Shown one piece after another: positions 18,187 through 27,262 of a stretch of DNA of 64,000 nt. Made by a program: the position numbers and the translations under genes. The notes beneath the pieces were generated by a model. It had not been told where the DNA came from, did no database searches, and saw only the letters and a list, made by a program, of their open reading frames with translations. The DNA comes from Marinomonas primoryensis (GTDB lineage Bacteria > Pseudomonadota > Gammaproteobacteria > Pseudomonadales > Marinomonadaceae), in the NCBI RefSeq assembly GCF_013372285.1, contig NZ_CP054301.1, forward strand, positions 1,226,001 to 1,290,000, written 5' to 3'. Every line of letters begins with the position of its first letter. Position 1 is the stretch's first letter.

Positions 18187-19560
18187 ATGAATACTCTCGA
18201 GCACAAAAAAACGGGTTTACAAACAATAAGCCAATTTTTCGTAACACTTTTACAGCGTTATCTTCCAGACCCTTTCATATTTGCCATTGTCTTAACCTTT
18301 GTGGTGTTTTTGTGTGTCATGCCCAGTACGGGGCAAGGGCCAATGCAGGTCGTAAATGCGTGGGCAGGCGGTTTTTGGAACTTGTTGAGTTTCTCTATGC
18401 AGATGGCGATGGTGGTGGTAACGGGCCATGCGATGGCCAGTGCGCCAGCCTTTAAACGTAAATTGTCTATGTTGGCTGGTGTTGCCAAAACACCAGGCCA
18501 AGCCATTATCCTCGTTACTGTCATCAGTGCGATGGCGTGTTGGGTAAACTGGGGCTTTGGGTTAGTTGTTGGCGCGATTTTCGCTCGTGAAATTGCCGCT
18601 CGTGTTAAAGGTGTGGATTACCGTTTGCTGATCGCTTCTGCTTACAGCGGTTTCTTGTTTTGGCATGGTGGATTATCGGGTTCAATACCGCTTTCTATTG
18701 CCGGTGGTAAAAATATTGAGGCCGTAACGAATGGCGCGGTAACCGCGGCAATTCCTACTTCTGAAACGATTTTTTCAGCTATGAACTTGACGATTCTAGC
18801 GGTTATGTTGGTCACGATTCCTCTGTTGAATCGCTTGATGCACCCATCCCCGCAAGACACCATCACGATTGATGCGGAATTGTTAAACGAAACGGTGGTT
18901 GAGGTACCTGAAAAAGCCAATATGACACCGGCAGAGCGTCTTGAAAACAGCCGTATTTTGTCTTTGCTTCTTGGTGTGATGGGTTTCTCGTTCATTATTT
19001 ATTACTTTGTGACGAATGGCTTCGCGCTAAACTTGAATATCGTTAACTTTACCTTTTTGTTTTCTGCGGTCTTGCTGCATGGTACGCCAAAAAGCTTATT
19101 AAACTCGATTTCTCAAGGTGCCCGTAACTGTTCTGGCATTCTTCTGCAATTTCCGTTCTATGCAGGAATCATGGGGATGATGACGGCCACAGGGGATTCT
19201 GGTGCTTCTCTAGCGGGTGTGATCTCTCAGGGTTTTGTGTCTATTTCTAATGAAACAACCTTCCCATTATTTACGTTCTTGAGTGCTGGGATTGTAAACT
19301 TCTTCGTACCTTCTGGTGGTGGTCAGTGGGCGGTTCAAGCGCCAATCATGATGCCAGCCGGTGCTGCACTGGGTGTGGATGCCGCGAAAACGGCCATGGC
19401 TATTGCATGGGGTGACGCATGGACAAATATGATCCAACCTTTCTGGGCATTGCCAGCGTTAGCGATTGCTGGGTTGGGTGCGAAAGATGTAATGGGTTAC
19501 TGCCTGATGGCTTTGATCGGTTCTGGTGTGATTATTTCTTTGGGATTTTTGATTTTCTAA
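18187..19560 (+). CDS. atoE: Short-chain fatty acid transporter, AtoE family
   Basis: This 457-aa membrane protein of the AtoE family has about ten to twelve hydrophobic segments. Characteristic stretches are QRYLPDPFIFAIVLTFVVFL, WVNWGFGLVVGAIFAREIA, SGGGQWAVQAPIMMPAG and WGDAWTNMIQPFWALPALAI. It probably imports acetoacetate or short-chain acids for the upstream CoA transferase. The ATG at 18187 follows AGGAT (18176-18180); an in-frame TTG immediately before it is not needed. Confidence 0.92.
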   Translation: MNTLEHKKTGLQTISQFFVTLLQRYLPDPFIFAIVLTFVVFLCVMPSTGQGPMQVVNAWAGGFWNLLSFSMQMAMVVVTGHAMASAPAFKRKLSMLAGVAKTPGQAIILVTVISAMACWVNWGFGLVVGAIFAREIAARVKGVDYRLLIASAYSGFLFWHGGLSGSIPLSIAGGKNIEAVTNGAVTAAIPTSETIFSAMNLTILAVMLVTIPLLNRLMHPSPQDTITIDAELLNETVVEVPEKANMTPAERLENSRILSLLLGVMGFSFIIYYFVTNGFALNLNIVNFTFLFSAVLLHGTPKSLLNSISQGARNCSGILLQFPFYAGIMGMMTATGDSGASLAGVISQGFVSISNETTFPLFTFLSAGIVNFFVPSGGGQWAVQAPIMMPAGAALGVDAAKTAMAIAWGDAWTNMIQPFWALPALAIAGLGAKDVMGYCLMALIGSGVIISLGFLIF

Positions 19561-19866
19561 ACAGGTAATAAAAAACGAAATAACCACTGTCTCAATTTTT
19601 TGGATGGTGGTTTTTTTGTTTCTGTCTATTGTCTTTTTTTACGGTACTTACGCCTTTCTATCACTGTTTAAATTCTTATAGATTACGTATTTCAATTGGT
19701 ATGTCATTTTTTTGCACAAACTACTATATTCTTGAAATTTATAGTAAAACCATCCTTTTATTTCCATATTGTTATATCTCTTATTTGGGTAAATTTGAGT
19801 AAGTTCTCTTTATAATGAGTGACAAGTTTTTCATTCAAATTAACGACAAATGAACATAGGTAAAAA
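19561..19866. other. Intergenic stretch, 306 bases: terminator and AT-rich promoter region
   Basis: A weak terminator (AACCAC at 19582-19587 with GTGGTT at 19607-19612, then seven T) ends the atoE transcript. The rest is very AT-rich and should contain the promoter of the LpxR-like gene. No conserved operator or small gene was recognised. Confidence 0.55.
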
Positions 19867-20913
19867 ATGGCGAGGGTACAAAAGGTAAGCGATAACCGAA
19901 AAAAAGGCATGGTTGTAAAAAGAAGTGTACTCGCAATACAGCGCTATTTTTTAGGCTTTTCTTTATTGTTTGGAATGCCTGTCTACGCAGACATTAATTG
20001 GATGTCCGCAACGCTAGATAACGACTTCTTTGTGAACGAAGATAATGGCTACACTAATGGTGTTTATGTTTCATTTTACGATATTCACGAAAACGTAACG
20101 GCCGTTAAACAACCCGATTTTTGGGTAGCTCCGCTCATGTGGAGCATGCCTAAGCAGGGTATTGATAATGTGGTGAATGTTTACAGCGCTGGCCAAGCAT
20201 TGACAACGTCTTACGACATTGCAGAAGTGAATCCTGAAGAGGGCTCGCTGCCTTATTCTGGCTTGTTAAGCTTTACCAACACTTATATTACGGCAAACGC
20301 TGATCATGCAGATCGAGTGTCGACAACCTTGGGCGTGGTTGGGCCGCTTGCTATGGGCGAGCAAACACAAAAAACAATCCATAAAATCATTGGAGCTCAG
20401 AAACCGATGGGGTGGGATACTCAATTAGAAAATGAGGTTGTGTTTGAGTTTTCGCGAGGTCGTAGCTGGCGTACTTGGGTTTCTGATAGCGGTAAAATGG
20501 ATTTTTTATCCGGTGTGGATGCGAGCGTTGGAACGCTCAGAAGCGGTGTGAGTACGGGTGTAATGTTGCGTTATGGCCATAATCTGGATGACTCTTATCC
20601 GACTGTTTTATTGTCAGCATCGAGATCGTCCAATCCTCTTGCCGTGAACAGGGGCTGGTTTGTTTATACTGGCGTTAAATATAATTACATCTTCAATCAA
20701 ATATTTACGAATGGTAATACCTTCCGCGACAGTCAGTCTGTTGATTATGATCACAATCAAAATATGTTTACGTCAGGTTTGAGTTATTCATGGGGCAGTG
20801 GTGCTTTAGCATTTGCGATTAATGCTCCGTTTACCCTTAACGGTGATACGAATGACCGTGAATTGGATAAATTGACCCGTTATGGCACCTTAACGTTTGC
20901 TTGGCAAATATAG
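19867..20913 (+). CDS. LpxR-like outer-membrane lipid A deacylase (DUF2219)
   Basis: This 348-aa predicted beta-barrel has a signal peptide ending near MPVYA (about residue 41). LpxR-family motifs are LDNDFFVNEDNGYTNGV, holding the Asn/Asp and Thr/Asn active-site residues, and TIHKIIGAQKPMGWDTQLEN, holding the catalytic histidine. The C-terminus ends in an aromatic-containing strand (LTFAWQI), as in outer-membrane proteins. LpxR removes the 3'-acyloxyacyl group of lipid A. The start may be the ATG at 19909, which would shorten the N-region. It appears monocistronic. Confidence 0.82.
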   Translation: MARVQKVSDNRKKGMVVKRSVLAIQRYFLGFSLLFGMPVYADINWMSATLDNDFFVNEDNGYTNGVYVSFYDIHENVTAVKQPDFWVAPLMWSMPKQGIDNVVNVYSAGQALTTSYDIAEVNPEEGSLPYSGLLSFTNTYITANADHADRVSTTLGVVGPLAMGEQTQKTIHKIIGAQKPMGWDTQLENEVVFEFSRGRSWRTWVSDSGKMDFLSGVDASVGTLRSGVSTGVMLRYGHNLDDSYPTVLLSASRSSNPLAVNRGWFVYTGVKYNYIFNQIFTNGNTFRDSQSVDYDHNQNMFTSGLSYSWGSGALAFAINAPFTLNGDTNDRELDKLTRYGTLTFAWQI

Positions 20914-20940
20914 AATTTTTGTTTTCATCAGAGCATAAGA

Positions 20941-20974
20941 AAGCCTTTTACTTGGAAAAGTAAAAGGCTTTTTT
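20941..20974. terminator. Strong bidirectional terminator
   Basis: AAGCCTTTTACTT (20941-20953) and AAGTAAAAGGCTT (20958-20970) form a perfect 13-bp stem with a GGAA loop, followed by TTTT. It lies between the convergent LpxR-like and DsbA-like genes and can serve both. Confidence 0.88.
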
Positions 20975-20988
20975 AAGGTGCTTTTCGA

Positions 20989-21609
20989 TCAAATCAACGA
21001 AGTTAAATAGGCTTTCCATTCATTGGGTTTGCCGTAATAAGGGCTATGAGAGACAGTCTTCAAGACGCCATCTTTTTCGATGATTAACGTCGGGTAGCCA
21101 CTCACTTTCATTTGACTCATTAACTCATGGCTTTCTTGTATTTGCCCCATCATTTTGGCTTCGGAACCGGCTATTTTCTCGTTCCACGTAATGGCATCTA
21201 ATCCCATAGACACAGCAAGTTTCTCTACTGTGTCTAATTGATCCAAATGTTGACCTTCTTGGTAATGGCTTTTTTGAATTATTTCTAGCATTTTATGCGC
21301 TGCCACGCCCATTTCTTGACCAACAAGAAACGCACGCGTTGTCGTGTAAGAATCCACTACAAACTCATCCTTGCTCGCTACTCTTGCTTTATAAGCGTCA
21401 CCAAAGTGGGCTTTTGTCATGCTGGCAATTTGCTCGTCGGCTTGCAAAATATGCTGTCTAAAAGACGGATCAATCGCACGTTTCGGGATCATCCCGCCTG
21501 GGTGGTAAATGATTTCAAACTCAGACATGTTTGCTAAAACTTCGATTAACGATGACGCGCCGTAACACCAACCACACATAGGGTCGAAGAAATAATGAAC
21601 GTTTACCAT
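20989..21609 (-). CDS. DsbA-family thioredoxin-fold protein
   Basis: This 206-aa protein has the redox motif CGWC near its N-terminus (FFDPMCGWCYGA) and the cis-proline segment VSGYPTLIIEKDG near the end, with a helical insert between. It has no signal peptide, so it should act in the cytoplasm, like FrnE-type DsbA relatives. The start codon overlaps the end of the MBL-fold gene by seven bases, so the two are co-translated. Confidence 0.85.
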   Translation of the reverse strand: MVNVHYFFDPMCGWCYGASSLIEVLANMSEFEIIYHPGGMIPKRAIDPSFRQHILQADEQIASMTKAHFGDAYKARVASKDEFVVDSYTTTRAFLVGQEMGVAAHKMLEIIQKSHYQEGQHLDQLDTVEKLAVSMGLDAITWNEKIAGSEAKMMGQIQESHELMSQMKVSGYPTLIIEKDGVLKTVSHSPYYGKPNEWKAYLTSLI

Positions 21610-22469
21610 GTCATTTCACCTTGATGGACCTTAGCCGCAATGTTTAGGTTTAGCATGCCTTGGGTTTCAGGGTATTTTTTCGACATAAAACGAATCATTT
21701 CATTACTGTTAGCGGTTTCTTGCTTTGCTTGTTGAAAGTCCGTGATGTAGTTAAGTGAGAAACGAATCGCATCAGCATTCATTTCTGTGTCTTCTATCAT
21801 ATGACCAGGAACGACCGTCGTTGGTTTAAGCGCGAGCATTTCTTTTAACTGTGCTTTCCATGCTGCCTGAGACACATCTGTTTGTGCATCCGCCATCCAT
21901 AAATGCATGTTTCCGAACACCGCGACGTTGCCTAAAATCGCTTTTTTTGATGGAATCCATAGGTAAGGGCGGTGTGCTAACACCCCTTTTGTACCACGAA
22001 TATCTATGGTGTGCCCGTCAACAGTCAAGGTTGACTTAGTATAAGCCGTAGGAACGATAGGGTTTACAGGTGCATTGCCTGCCATTTTTGGTCCCCAAAA
22101 TGCCAATTTTCCTGCCATTTTCTCTTCAATAACCTTTTTGACTGCTGGTGTGGTGATGATCTCTGCTTTCGGGAAAATATCATGCAGCGTTTCGGCACCA
22201 AAGTAATAGTCAGGGTCTGCTTGGCTAATGAAAATGGTTTTTAACTCTTTGTTTGAATCCAAGACTTTAGCGGCAATACGCAATGCGTCGGCTTTAGTAA
22301 AACCAGCATCAACAACCATGGCTTCTGTTTCGCCATAAACCAAAGTAGAGGTAACACCAAAGCTGCCAGGAGCGGCATTATATACATCTAGTGTTAACGG
22401 CTTAGTGTCTGCCGCAAAAGCAGAATGAGCGATAAGTGCAGAAGCCGCCAATGTAATCAATTTTTTCAT
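21603..22469 (-). CDS. Secreted MBL-fold protein with altered metal motif
   Basis: This 288-aa protein has a signal peptide (MKKLITLAASALIAHSAFAA) and a metallo-beta-lactamase fold (GVTSTLVYGETEAMVVDAGF). The usual HxHxDH metal motif is replaced by FISQADPDYYFGAETL, keeping only the aspartates. Later histidines remain in VLAHRPYLW and VPGHMIED. Related MBL subfamilies carry a similar DPDYYFG segment, so this is probably a genuine variant rather than damage, but metal binding and activity are doubtful. It forms an operon with the DsbA-like gene and is divergent to a LysR gene. Confidence 0.8.
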   Translation of the reverse strand: MKKLITLAASALIAHSAFAADTKPLTLDVYNAAPGSFGVTSTLVYGETEAMVVDAGFTKADALRIAAKVLDSNKELKTIFISQADPDYYFGAETLHDIFPKAEIITTPAVKKVIEEKMAGKLAFWGPKMAGNAPVNPIVPTAYTKSTLTVDGHTIDIRGTKGVLAHRPYLWIPSKKAILGNVAVFGNMHLWMADAQTDVSQAAWKAQLKEMLALKPTTVVPGHMIEDTEMNADAIRFSLNYITDFQQAKQETANSNEMIRFMSKKYPETQGMLNLNIAAKVHQGEMTW

Positions 22470-22525
22470 TATTTCTCTCCAAAGAGCTAATGTTTAATTT
22501 ATGTGGCCATCATAGAGAATTGACG

Positions 22526-22553
22526 TGCTCAGAAAAATACATAAAAATGAGCA
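22526..22553. promoter_or_regulatory. Candidate LysR-type dyad between the MBL-fold and LysR genes
   Basis: TGCTCA (22526-22531) and TGAGCA (22548-22553) form a 6-bp inverted repeat with 16 bases between, in the divergent promoter region. Position and symmetry fit an operator for the adjacent LysR regulator. It is short, so this is tentative. Confidence 0.35.
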
Positions 22554-22592
22554 TGATTGTTTCTTATATCGTGCAAGTGAGTGTGTGAAATT

Positions 22593-23492
22593 ATGGACAG
22601 AGTGATAGCCGCTAAAGTTTTTATCGATGTTGCCCAATCGCGCAGTTTTTCTCGTACCGCAGATCGTTTGAATATGTCACGACCAATGGTGACGCGATAT
22701 ATAGAAGCAATGGAAGACTGGTTAAAGATTCGTTTGTTGCATCGCACAACACGAAAAATATCACTGACTAGTGCTGGTGAAGCCTGCTTAAAAGATGTCG
22801 AGCTTTGGTTGGAGCAAGCCGATAATTTTATATCTTTGGTGAATACCAGCGAGGAGCTGTCAGGCTTGGTGCGAATCACCTCGAGCATGTCATTTGGTTT
22901 TTCACAGCTGATGCCGGCAATTCAGGATTTTATGCGTTTTTACCCGAAAGTACGCATCGATATTGACCTAGAAGACAGTGCGGCAGACCTTACCGAAAAA
23001 AGCATCGACCTTGCGATACGAATTGCCTCGAATCCGGATCCTTCTTTAATAGGCAAACCTATTGCCGTGTGTGAGTCTGCACTGGTTGCTTCTACGGCTT
23101 ACCTCGAAAAAGTTCGCGAAACAATAGGGGGAATTCAGCATCCAAAAGACCTAGTGAATCACCAGTGTTTAGGCTACAAAAACTTTGAACGACACATATG
23201 GCACCTGTCTCAAGGTGATCAATTTGAATCCATTCCAGTCGACTGTCGTTTAACCGCGAACGAAGCAACGGCGTTGCTACATGCAGCGTTAAATGACGGA
23301 GGAATTTCCCTACAACCGACGTATCTTGTTAATCGTTATATAAAAGAGGGCCGTTTGTGTCACGTATTACCAGATTGGAAACCCAAAGACCTTAGCATTT
23401 ACGCGTTGTACTCTTCTAGAAAGCACCTACCACCGACCGTGCGCGCTTTAATTGATCACCTAGAAATTTACTTCAAAGATAATCCTTGGTAA
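22593..23492 (+). CDS. LysR-family transcriptional regulator
   Basis: This 299-aa protein has an N-terminal helix-turn-helix (FIDVAQSRSFSRTADRLNMS, then RPMVTRYIEAME) and a substrate-binding domain of the CrgA/DsdC-like LysR group (SGLVRITSSMSFGFSQLMPA). The ATG at 22593 aligns with the usual LysR N-terminus; an in-frame GTG at 22581 adds four residues. It is divergent to the MBL-fold/DsbA-like operon, which it probably regulates. It marks the left border of the defence island. Confidence 0.9.
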   Translation: MDRVIAAKVFIDVAQSRSFSRTADRLNMSRPMVTRYIEAMEDWLKIRLLHRTTRKISLTSAGEACLKDVELWLEQADNFISLVNTSEELSGLVRITSSMSFGFSQLMPAIQDFMRFYPKVRIDIDLEDSAADLTEKSIDLAIRIASNPDPSLIGKPIAVCESALVASTAYLEKVRETIGGIQHPKDLVNHQCLGYKNFERHIWHLSQGDQFESIPVDCRLTANEATALLHAALNDGGISLQPTYLVNRYIKEGRLCHVLPDWKPKDLSIYALYSSRKHLPPTVRALIDHLEIYFKDNPW

Positions 23493-23522
23493 GAATCGAG
23501 TGGATAATAAGCCAGTAGGGAT

Positions 23523-23568
23523 TCCGCATCTTGGATTGTCAGGGTAAACTGACAATCCAAGATGCGGA
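23523..23568. repeat. Perfect 20-bp inverted repeat upstream of hsdR
   Basis: The left arm TCCGCATCTTGGATTGTCAG (23523-23542) and its exact reverse complement (23549-23568) flank a six-base loop GGTAAA. No T-run follows, so it is not a classical terminator. It lies 30 bases before the hsdR start codon and 30 after the LysR stop. A transcript hairpin limiting hsdR expression, an operator, or a mobile-element footprint are all possible. Confidence 0.95.
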
Positions 23569-23598
23569 CATTTAGCGAAGAAGGGACTTTAGAACGCA

Positions 23599-26500
23599 AT
23601 GACAATAACTCAATCTAACTTTGCTTTTCTAAAAGGCCACAACGATTTCCTTTTCTCCATTGCCCAAGCGGCCGAGAAAAACTATCCCGATGACCCAAAT
23701 ACCACATTAGTAAAATTGCGTATTTTTGGGGAATACGTGGCGAATCATCTTGGAAAACTACTTAATATCGAACCGCAAGAAACCCAGTTTAAACTGCTTG
23801 AAGAAATCCAACGCAAAACGAAAATAGATGACACCATTCTTGATGTGTTTCATAAGCTTCGCGGCATTGGCAACCAAGCAGTTCATAAATACCATAACGA
23901 CTTAAACGACGCAGAAATGTGCCTGCGTTTGGCGTTTCGCTTGGCGGTTTGGTATTACCGACTGATTAGCCAAGACAAAGATTTCCCCTCGCCATTATTT
24001 CAATTACCCAGTAAGCAAGATCAGCAAGCAACTCAACAGGCTTTTCAGCAAGAAATGACCTTGTTAAAGCAAGCCCTTGAACAAGCTGAAAAAGCGGCTC
24101 TGCAAAACGAACACAAGAGCCAAGCGGAAATCGAAGCACAGCAAGCCAAGCTAATTGAGCTGCAAGGTAGACTCTCTGTTTTCCAAAGCCAGCAAACGGA
24201 AACCCTTGCGCAAAGTGAAGCACGCATTGCCGCCTTAGAAGCTCAGCTAAAAGCCAAAGAAGATGAATTAGCCAGCTTAACCGAGCAAGACCGTAACGCT
24301 TTCCACAACCAAGCCAAGACTCAAGTGAGCCAAAACAAGCTCAACTTAGATGAAGCAGAGACGCGTTATTTAATAGACGAACAGCTGCGCCTCGCTGGTT
24401 GGGATGCCGATACTCAAAACCTCAAATACAGCAATGGCACTCGCCCCGAAATTGGTCGCAATATGGCGATTGCCGAATGGCCAACGGGAACCGATGGAGC
24501 GGAGCTTTCTGACACAGGTAAAGGCTTTGCCGATTATGTTTTGTTTGCAGGATTAACCCCAGTTGGTGTGGTGGAAGCTAAACGTTACAACATCGACGTA
24601 GCCAGCAAACTCAACGAAGCGTTTCGCTACAGCAAAACCTTTGACTTACTGGCGTATCGAAAAGAATTAGCCCAACGCGCCGCCAACGATGATGCGATGA
24701 TGGCGCAAGTCAGCGAGCTAAAAACCAACCAATACCATGCGAACGGTTTTAACATTCCTTTTTGCTTTTCTGCCAATGGCCGTGGTTACAGCGCCGCCGT
24801 AAAAAGCAAAAGCGGTATTTGGTATCGAGACACACGACTCGACAGCAACCAGCCTGACGCCTTGCCTCAATGGTTCACGCCAGCGGAGCTGCTTAGCAAG
24901 CTGGATCAAAACATTGGCCAATTGAACAACTGGTTTGCTACGCATCCAGACATGAGCGAACTAGGCTTGCGTTACTATCAAGAAGACGCCGTGCGTGCTG
25001 TTGAACATGCTGTGCTAAGCGGCCAGCGCAGCGCCTTACTTGCCATGGCAACGGGGACAGGGAAAACCCGCACCGCCATCGCCATCATGTATCGCATGAT
25101 CCAATCCCAGCGCTTCAAGCGCGTGTTGTTCTTAGTAGATCGTCGTTCATTGGGCAAACAAGCACTCGATTCCTTTGACGAAATGCGCATACAAGGTCAA
25201 ACCTTTACCAGCATTTTTAACATAAAAGGCATGACGGATCGCTTCCCTGAAGACAGCACCAAAATCCACGTTGCGACCGTACAATCTCTTGTTAAACGCG
25301 TATTGCAAAGTGACGAAATCATCCCAGTGGGATTGTACGACGCCATCATCATAGACGAAGCGCACCGCGGTTATATTCTCGACAAAGAACAAACCGAAGG
25401 CGAAGAAGCCTTTCGTGACCAGCAAGAATTTATTTCGTCTTATCGTCGTGTGATCGACCAATTTGATGCTTTCAAACTGGCATTAACAGCGACGCCAGCC
25501 TTGCATACCACAGAAATATTTGGCCGCCCGATTTACAATTATTCCTACCGCACCGCGGTGATAGACGGCTACCTCAATGACTATGATCCACCGATCAAGA
25601 TAAACACTAAACTCAATACCCAAGGCGTGGTGATCGCCGAAGGGGAGCAGGTGAAACGTTTAGAGGTTTCTGGCGAATTAAAGTTAGATACATTAGAAGA
25701 CGAGCAAAACTTCGACGTCGATCATTTCAACCGCCAGATCATTTTGCCAGCGTTTAACCAAGTGATCTGTGAAGAACTGACCAAATACCTAGACCCAACC
25801 AGTCAGCAGAAAACCCTAATTTTTTGTGTCAACAACGACCACGCCGACATGGTGGTAGAAGCACTCAGAACCGCCTTTATCGCCAAACTTGGCTCGCTTC
25901 AGTACGATGCCATTTTGAAAATCACCGGCAATGCTGACAAAAATGCCGACAAGGTACAGGAACTGATCACCAAGTTTGATAAAGACAATCGTCCCAATAT
26001 CGTGGTGACAGTTGACCTACTGACCACAGGCATAGACGTACGCAGTATTTGTAATTTGGTGTTCTTGCGCAAAGTCCGTAGTCGCATCCTTTATGAACAA
26101 ATGAAAGGCCGCGCCACGCGACTTTGCCCAGAAGTCGGCAAGAGCAACTTTCGCATTTTCGACGCCGTCGATCTGTACAGCAGCCTAGAACCCTACGACA
26201 CCATGAAAGCCGTGGTAGTGCGGCCCGATGTGACCTTGCAAACGCTCGTCACCGAAATCAGCGACGACAATACCTACGACCTTACAGAGTCCAACGGTAA
26301 ATCTTTTGCTCAAAACAGTCATGAACAGCTGGTATCCAAATTACAACGAGTGATTACCCAAGCCGATTACCAACGCAACCGTGATCGCGATATCGATCAG
26401 CAAGTCAGTCGCCTAGACGAACGCCTGAAAAATGTCGCCCGATGCGATTTTTCTGGCTTTGCCAAAACGGCCTTAACCGACGGCCCGAAAATATCCGCTC

Positions 26501-27147
26501 AGTATTTTGCGCAACTGCCCAATTTTGTCGAACAAATTGAAAACCTAAAGCGCAGCCTAAACGCCTTGCGTGATCGTCCTATTTTTTCCGATGTGCCAGA
26601 TGAAGTGATCGGCACAGACATTTTGTATGGTCAGCACAATAATGCCGACGATTTCCTAGACGCCTTCGACCACATGGTCGCCAGCAATGTTAACAAGCTG
26701 CCAGCGTTAGACGCCGTGGTGAATCGGCCACGGGATTTAACCCGCAAAGGCTTGGTAGAACTGCAAGAATGGTTTGATGCGAACTACTTTGACGAATCCG
26801 CCTTGCAAGCTGCGTGGAAACGCAAAACGACTCAAGACATTGCTGCCAAATTAGTGGGTCACATTCGTCGCGCCGCCATCGGTAACGCGCTCTTGCCGTT
26901 TGGTGTACGTGTCGATCACGCCCTAGAGAAGATCAAGAACGAGAATGACTGGAACCCAGTGCAAATCAAATGGCTGGATCGCCTCGCCAGCTCGATAAAA
27001 GACAAGGTCGTATTGGACGACGATGTTTACAAAATCGGCAATTACAAACGCGAAGGCGGCAAACGCATGCTAGAAGAAGCCCTAAACGGCGAGCTAGACG
27101 ACATACTGCATAAGTTTAGCGAGTATATCTGGGATGAGCTCGCCTAG
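23599..27147 (+). CDS. hsdR: Type I restriction endonuclease subunit R
   Basis: This 1182-aa subunit cleaves DNA after ATP-driven translocation. Domains in order: an N-terminal DUF4145-like region (about 1-130), a coiled coil (about 140-240), a PD-(D/E)xK nuclease with Asp312 and Glu326-Ala-Lys328, and a superfamily 2 helicase. The helicase has Walker A MATGTGKT (483-490), DEAH (586-589), TATPA (630-634) and GRATR (837-841). An EcoEI-type C-terminal domain follows. All key residues are present, so the enzyme looks intact. It opens the hsd operon; the SD is weak. Confidence 0.96.
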   Translation: MTITQSNFAFLKGHNDFLFSIAQAAEKNYPDDPNTTLVKLRIFGEYVANHLGKLLNIEPQETQFKLLEEIQRKTKIDDTILDVFHKLRGIGNQAVHKYHNDLNDAEMCLRLAFRLAVWYYRLISQDKDFPSPLFQLPSKQDQQATQQAFQQEMTLLKQALEQAEKAALQNEHKSQAEIEAQQAKLIELQGRLSVFQSQQTETLAQSEARIAALEAQLKAKEDELASLTEQDRNAFHNQAKTQVSQNKLNLDEAETRYLIDEQLRLAGWDADTQNLKYSNGTRPEIGRNMAIAEWPTGTDGAELSDTGKGFADYVLFAGLTPVGVVEAKRYNIDVASKLNEAFRYSKTFDLLAYRKELAQRAANDDAMMAQVSELKTNQYHANGFNIPFCFSANGRGYSAAVKSKSGIWYRDTRLDSNQPDALPQWFTPAELLSKLDQNIGQLNNWFATHPDMSELGLRYYQEDAVRAVEHAVLSGQRSALLAMATGTGKTRTAIAIMYRMIQSQRFKRVLFLVDRRSLGKQALDSFDEMRIQGQTFTSIFNIKGMTDRFPEDSTKIHVATVQSLVKRVLQSDEIIPVGLYDAIIIDEAHRGYILDKEQTEGEEAFRDQQEFISSYRRVIDQFDAFKLALTATPALHTTEIFGRPIYNYSYRTAVIDGYLNDYDPPIKINTKLNTQGVVIAEGEQVKRLEVSGELKLDTLEDEQNFDVDHFNRQIILPAFNQVICEELTKYLDPTSQQKTLIFCVNNDHADMVVEALRTAFIAKLGSLQYDAILKITGNADKNADKVQELITKFDKDNRPNIVVTVDLLTTGIDVRSICNLVFLRKVRSRILYEQMKGRATRLCPEVGKSNFRIFDAVDLYSSLEPYDTMKAVVVRPDVTLQTLVTEISDDNTYDLTESNGKSFAQNSHEQLVSKLQRVITQADYQRNRDRDIDQQVSRLDERLKNVARCDFSGFAKTALTDGPKISAQYFAQLPNFVEQIENLKRSLNALRDRPIFSDVPDEVIGTDILYGQHNNADDFLDAFDHMVASNVNKLPALDAVVNRPRDLTRKGLVELQEWFDANYFDESALQAAWKRKTTQDIAAKLVGHIRRAAIGNALLPFGVRVDHALEKIKNENDWNPVQIKWLDRLASSIKDKVVLDDDVYKIGNYKREGGKRMLEEALNGELDDILHKFSEYIWDELA

Positions 27148-27219
27148 GTCGGTATCATACGGCGCATTTATGGGGCTAATTGAATAGACCCAATGGCATA
27201 CAAATCGAATACACCCTAT

Positions 27220-27241
27220 AAAACCTGCTTAGGCAGGTTTT
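27220..27241 (+). terminator. Hairpin between hsdR and hsdM
   Basis: AAAACCTGC (27220-27228) and GCAGGTTTT (27233-27241) form a perfect 9-bp stem with a TTAG loop. The T-run is only the end of the stem. It may be a weak terminator after hsdR, giving hsdM its own promoter, or an attenuator. Confidence 0.6.
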
Positions 27242-27262
27242 CCTATCGGTAAGAGACATTTT

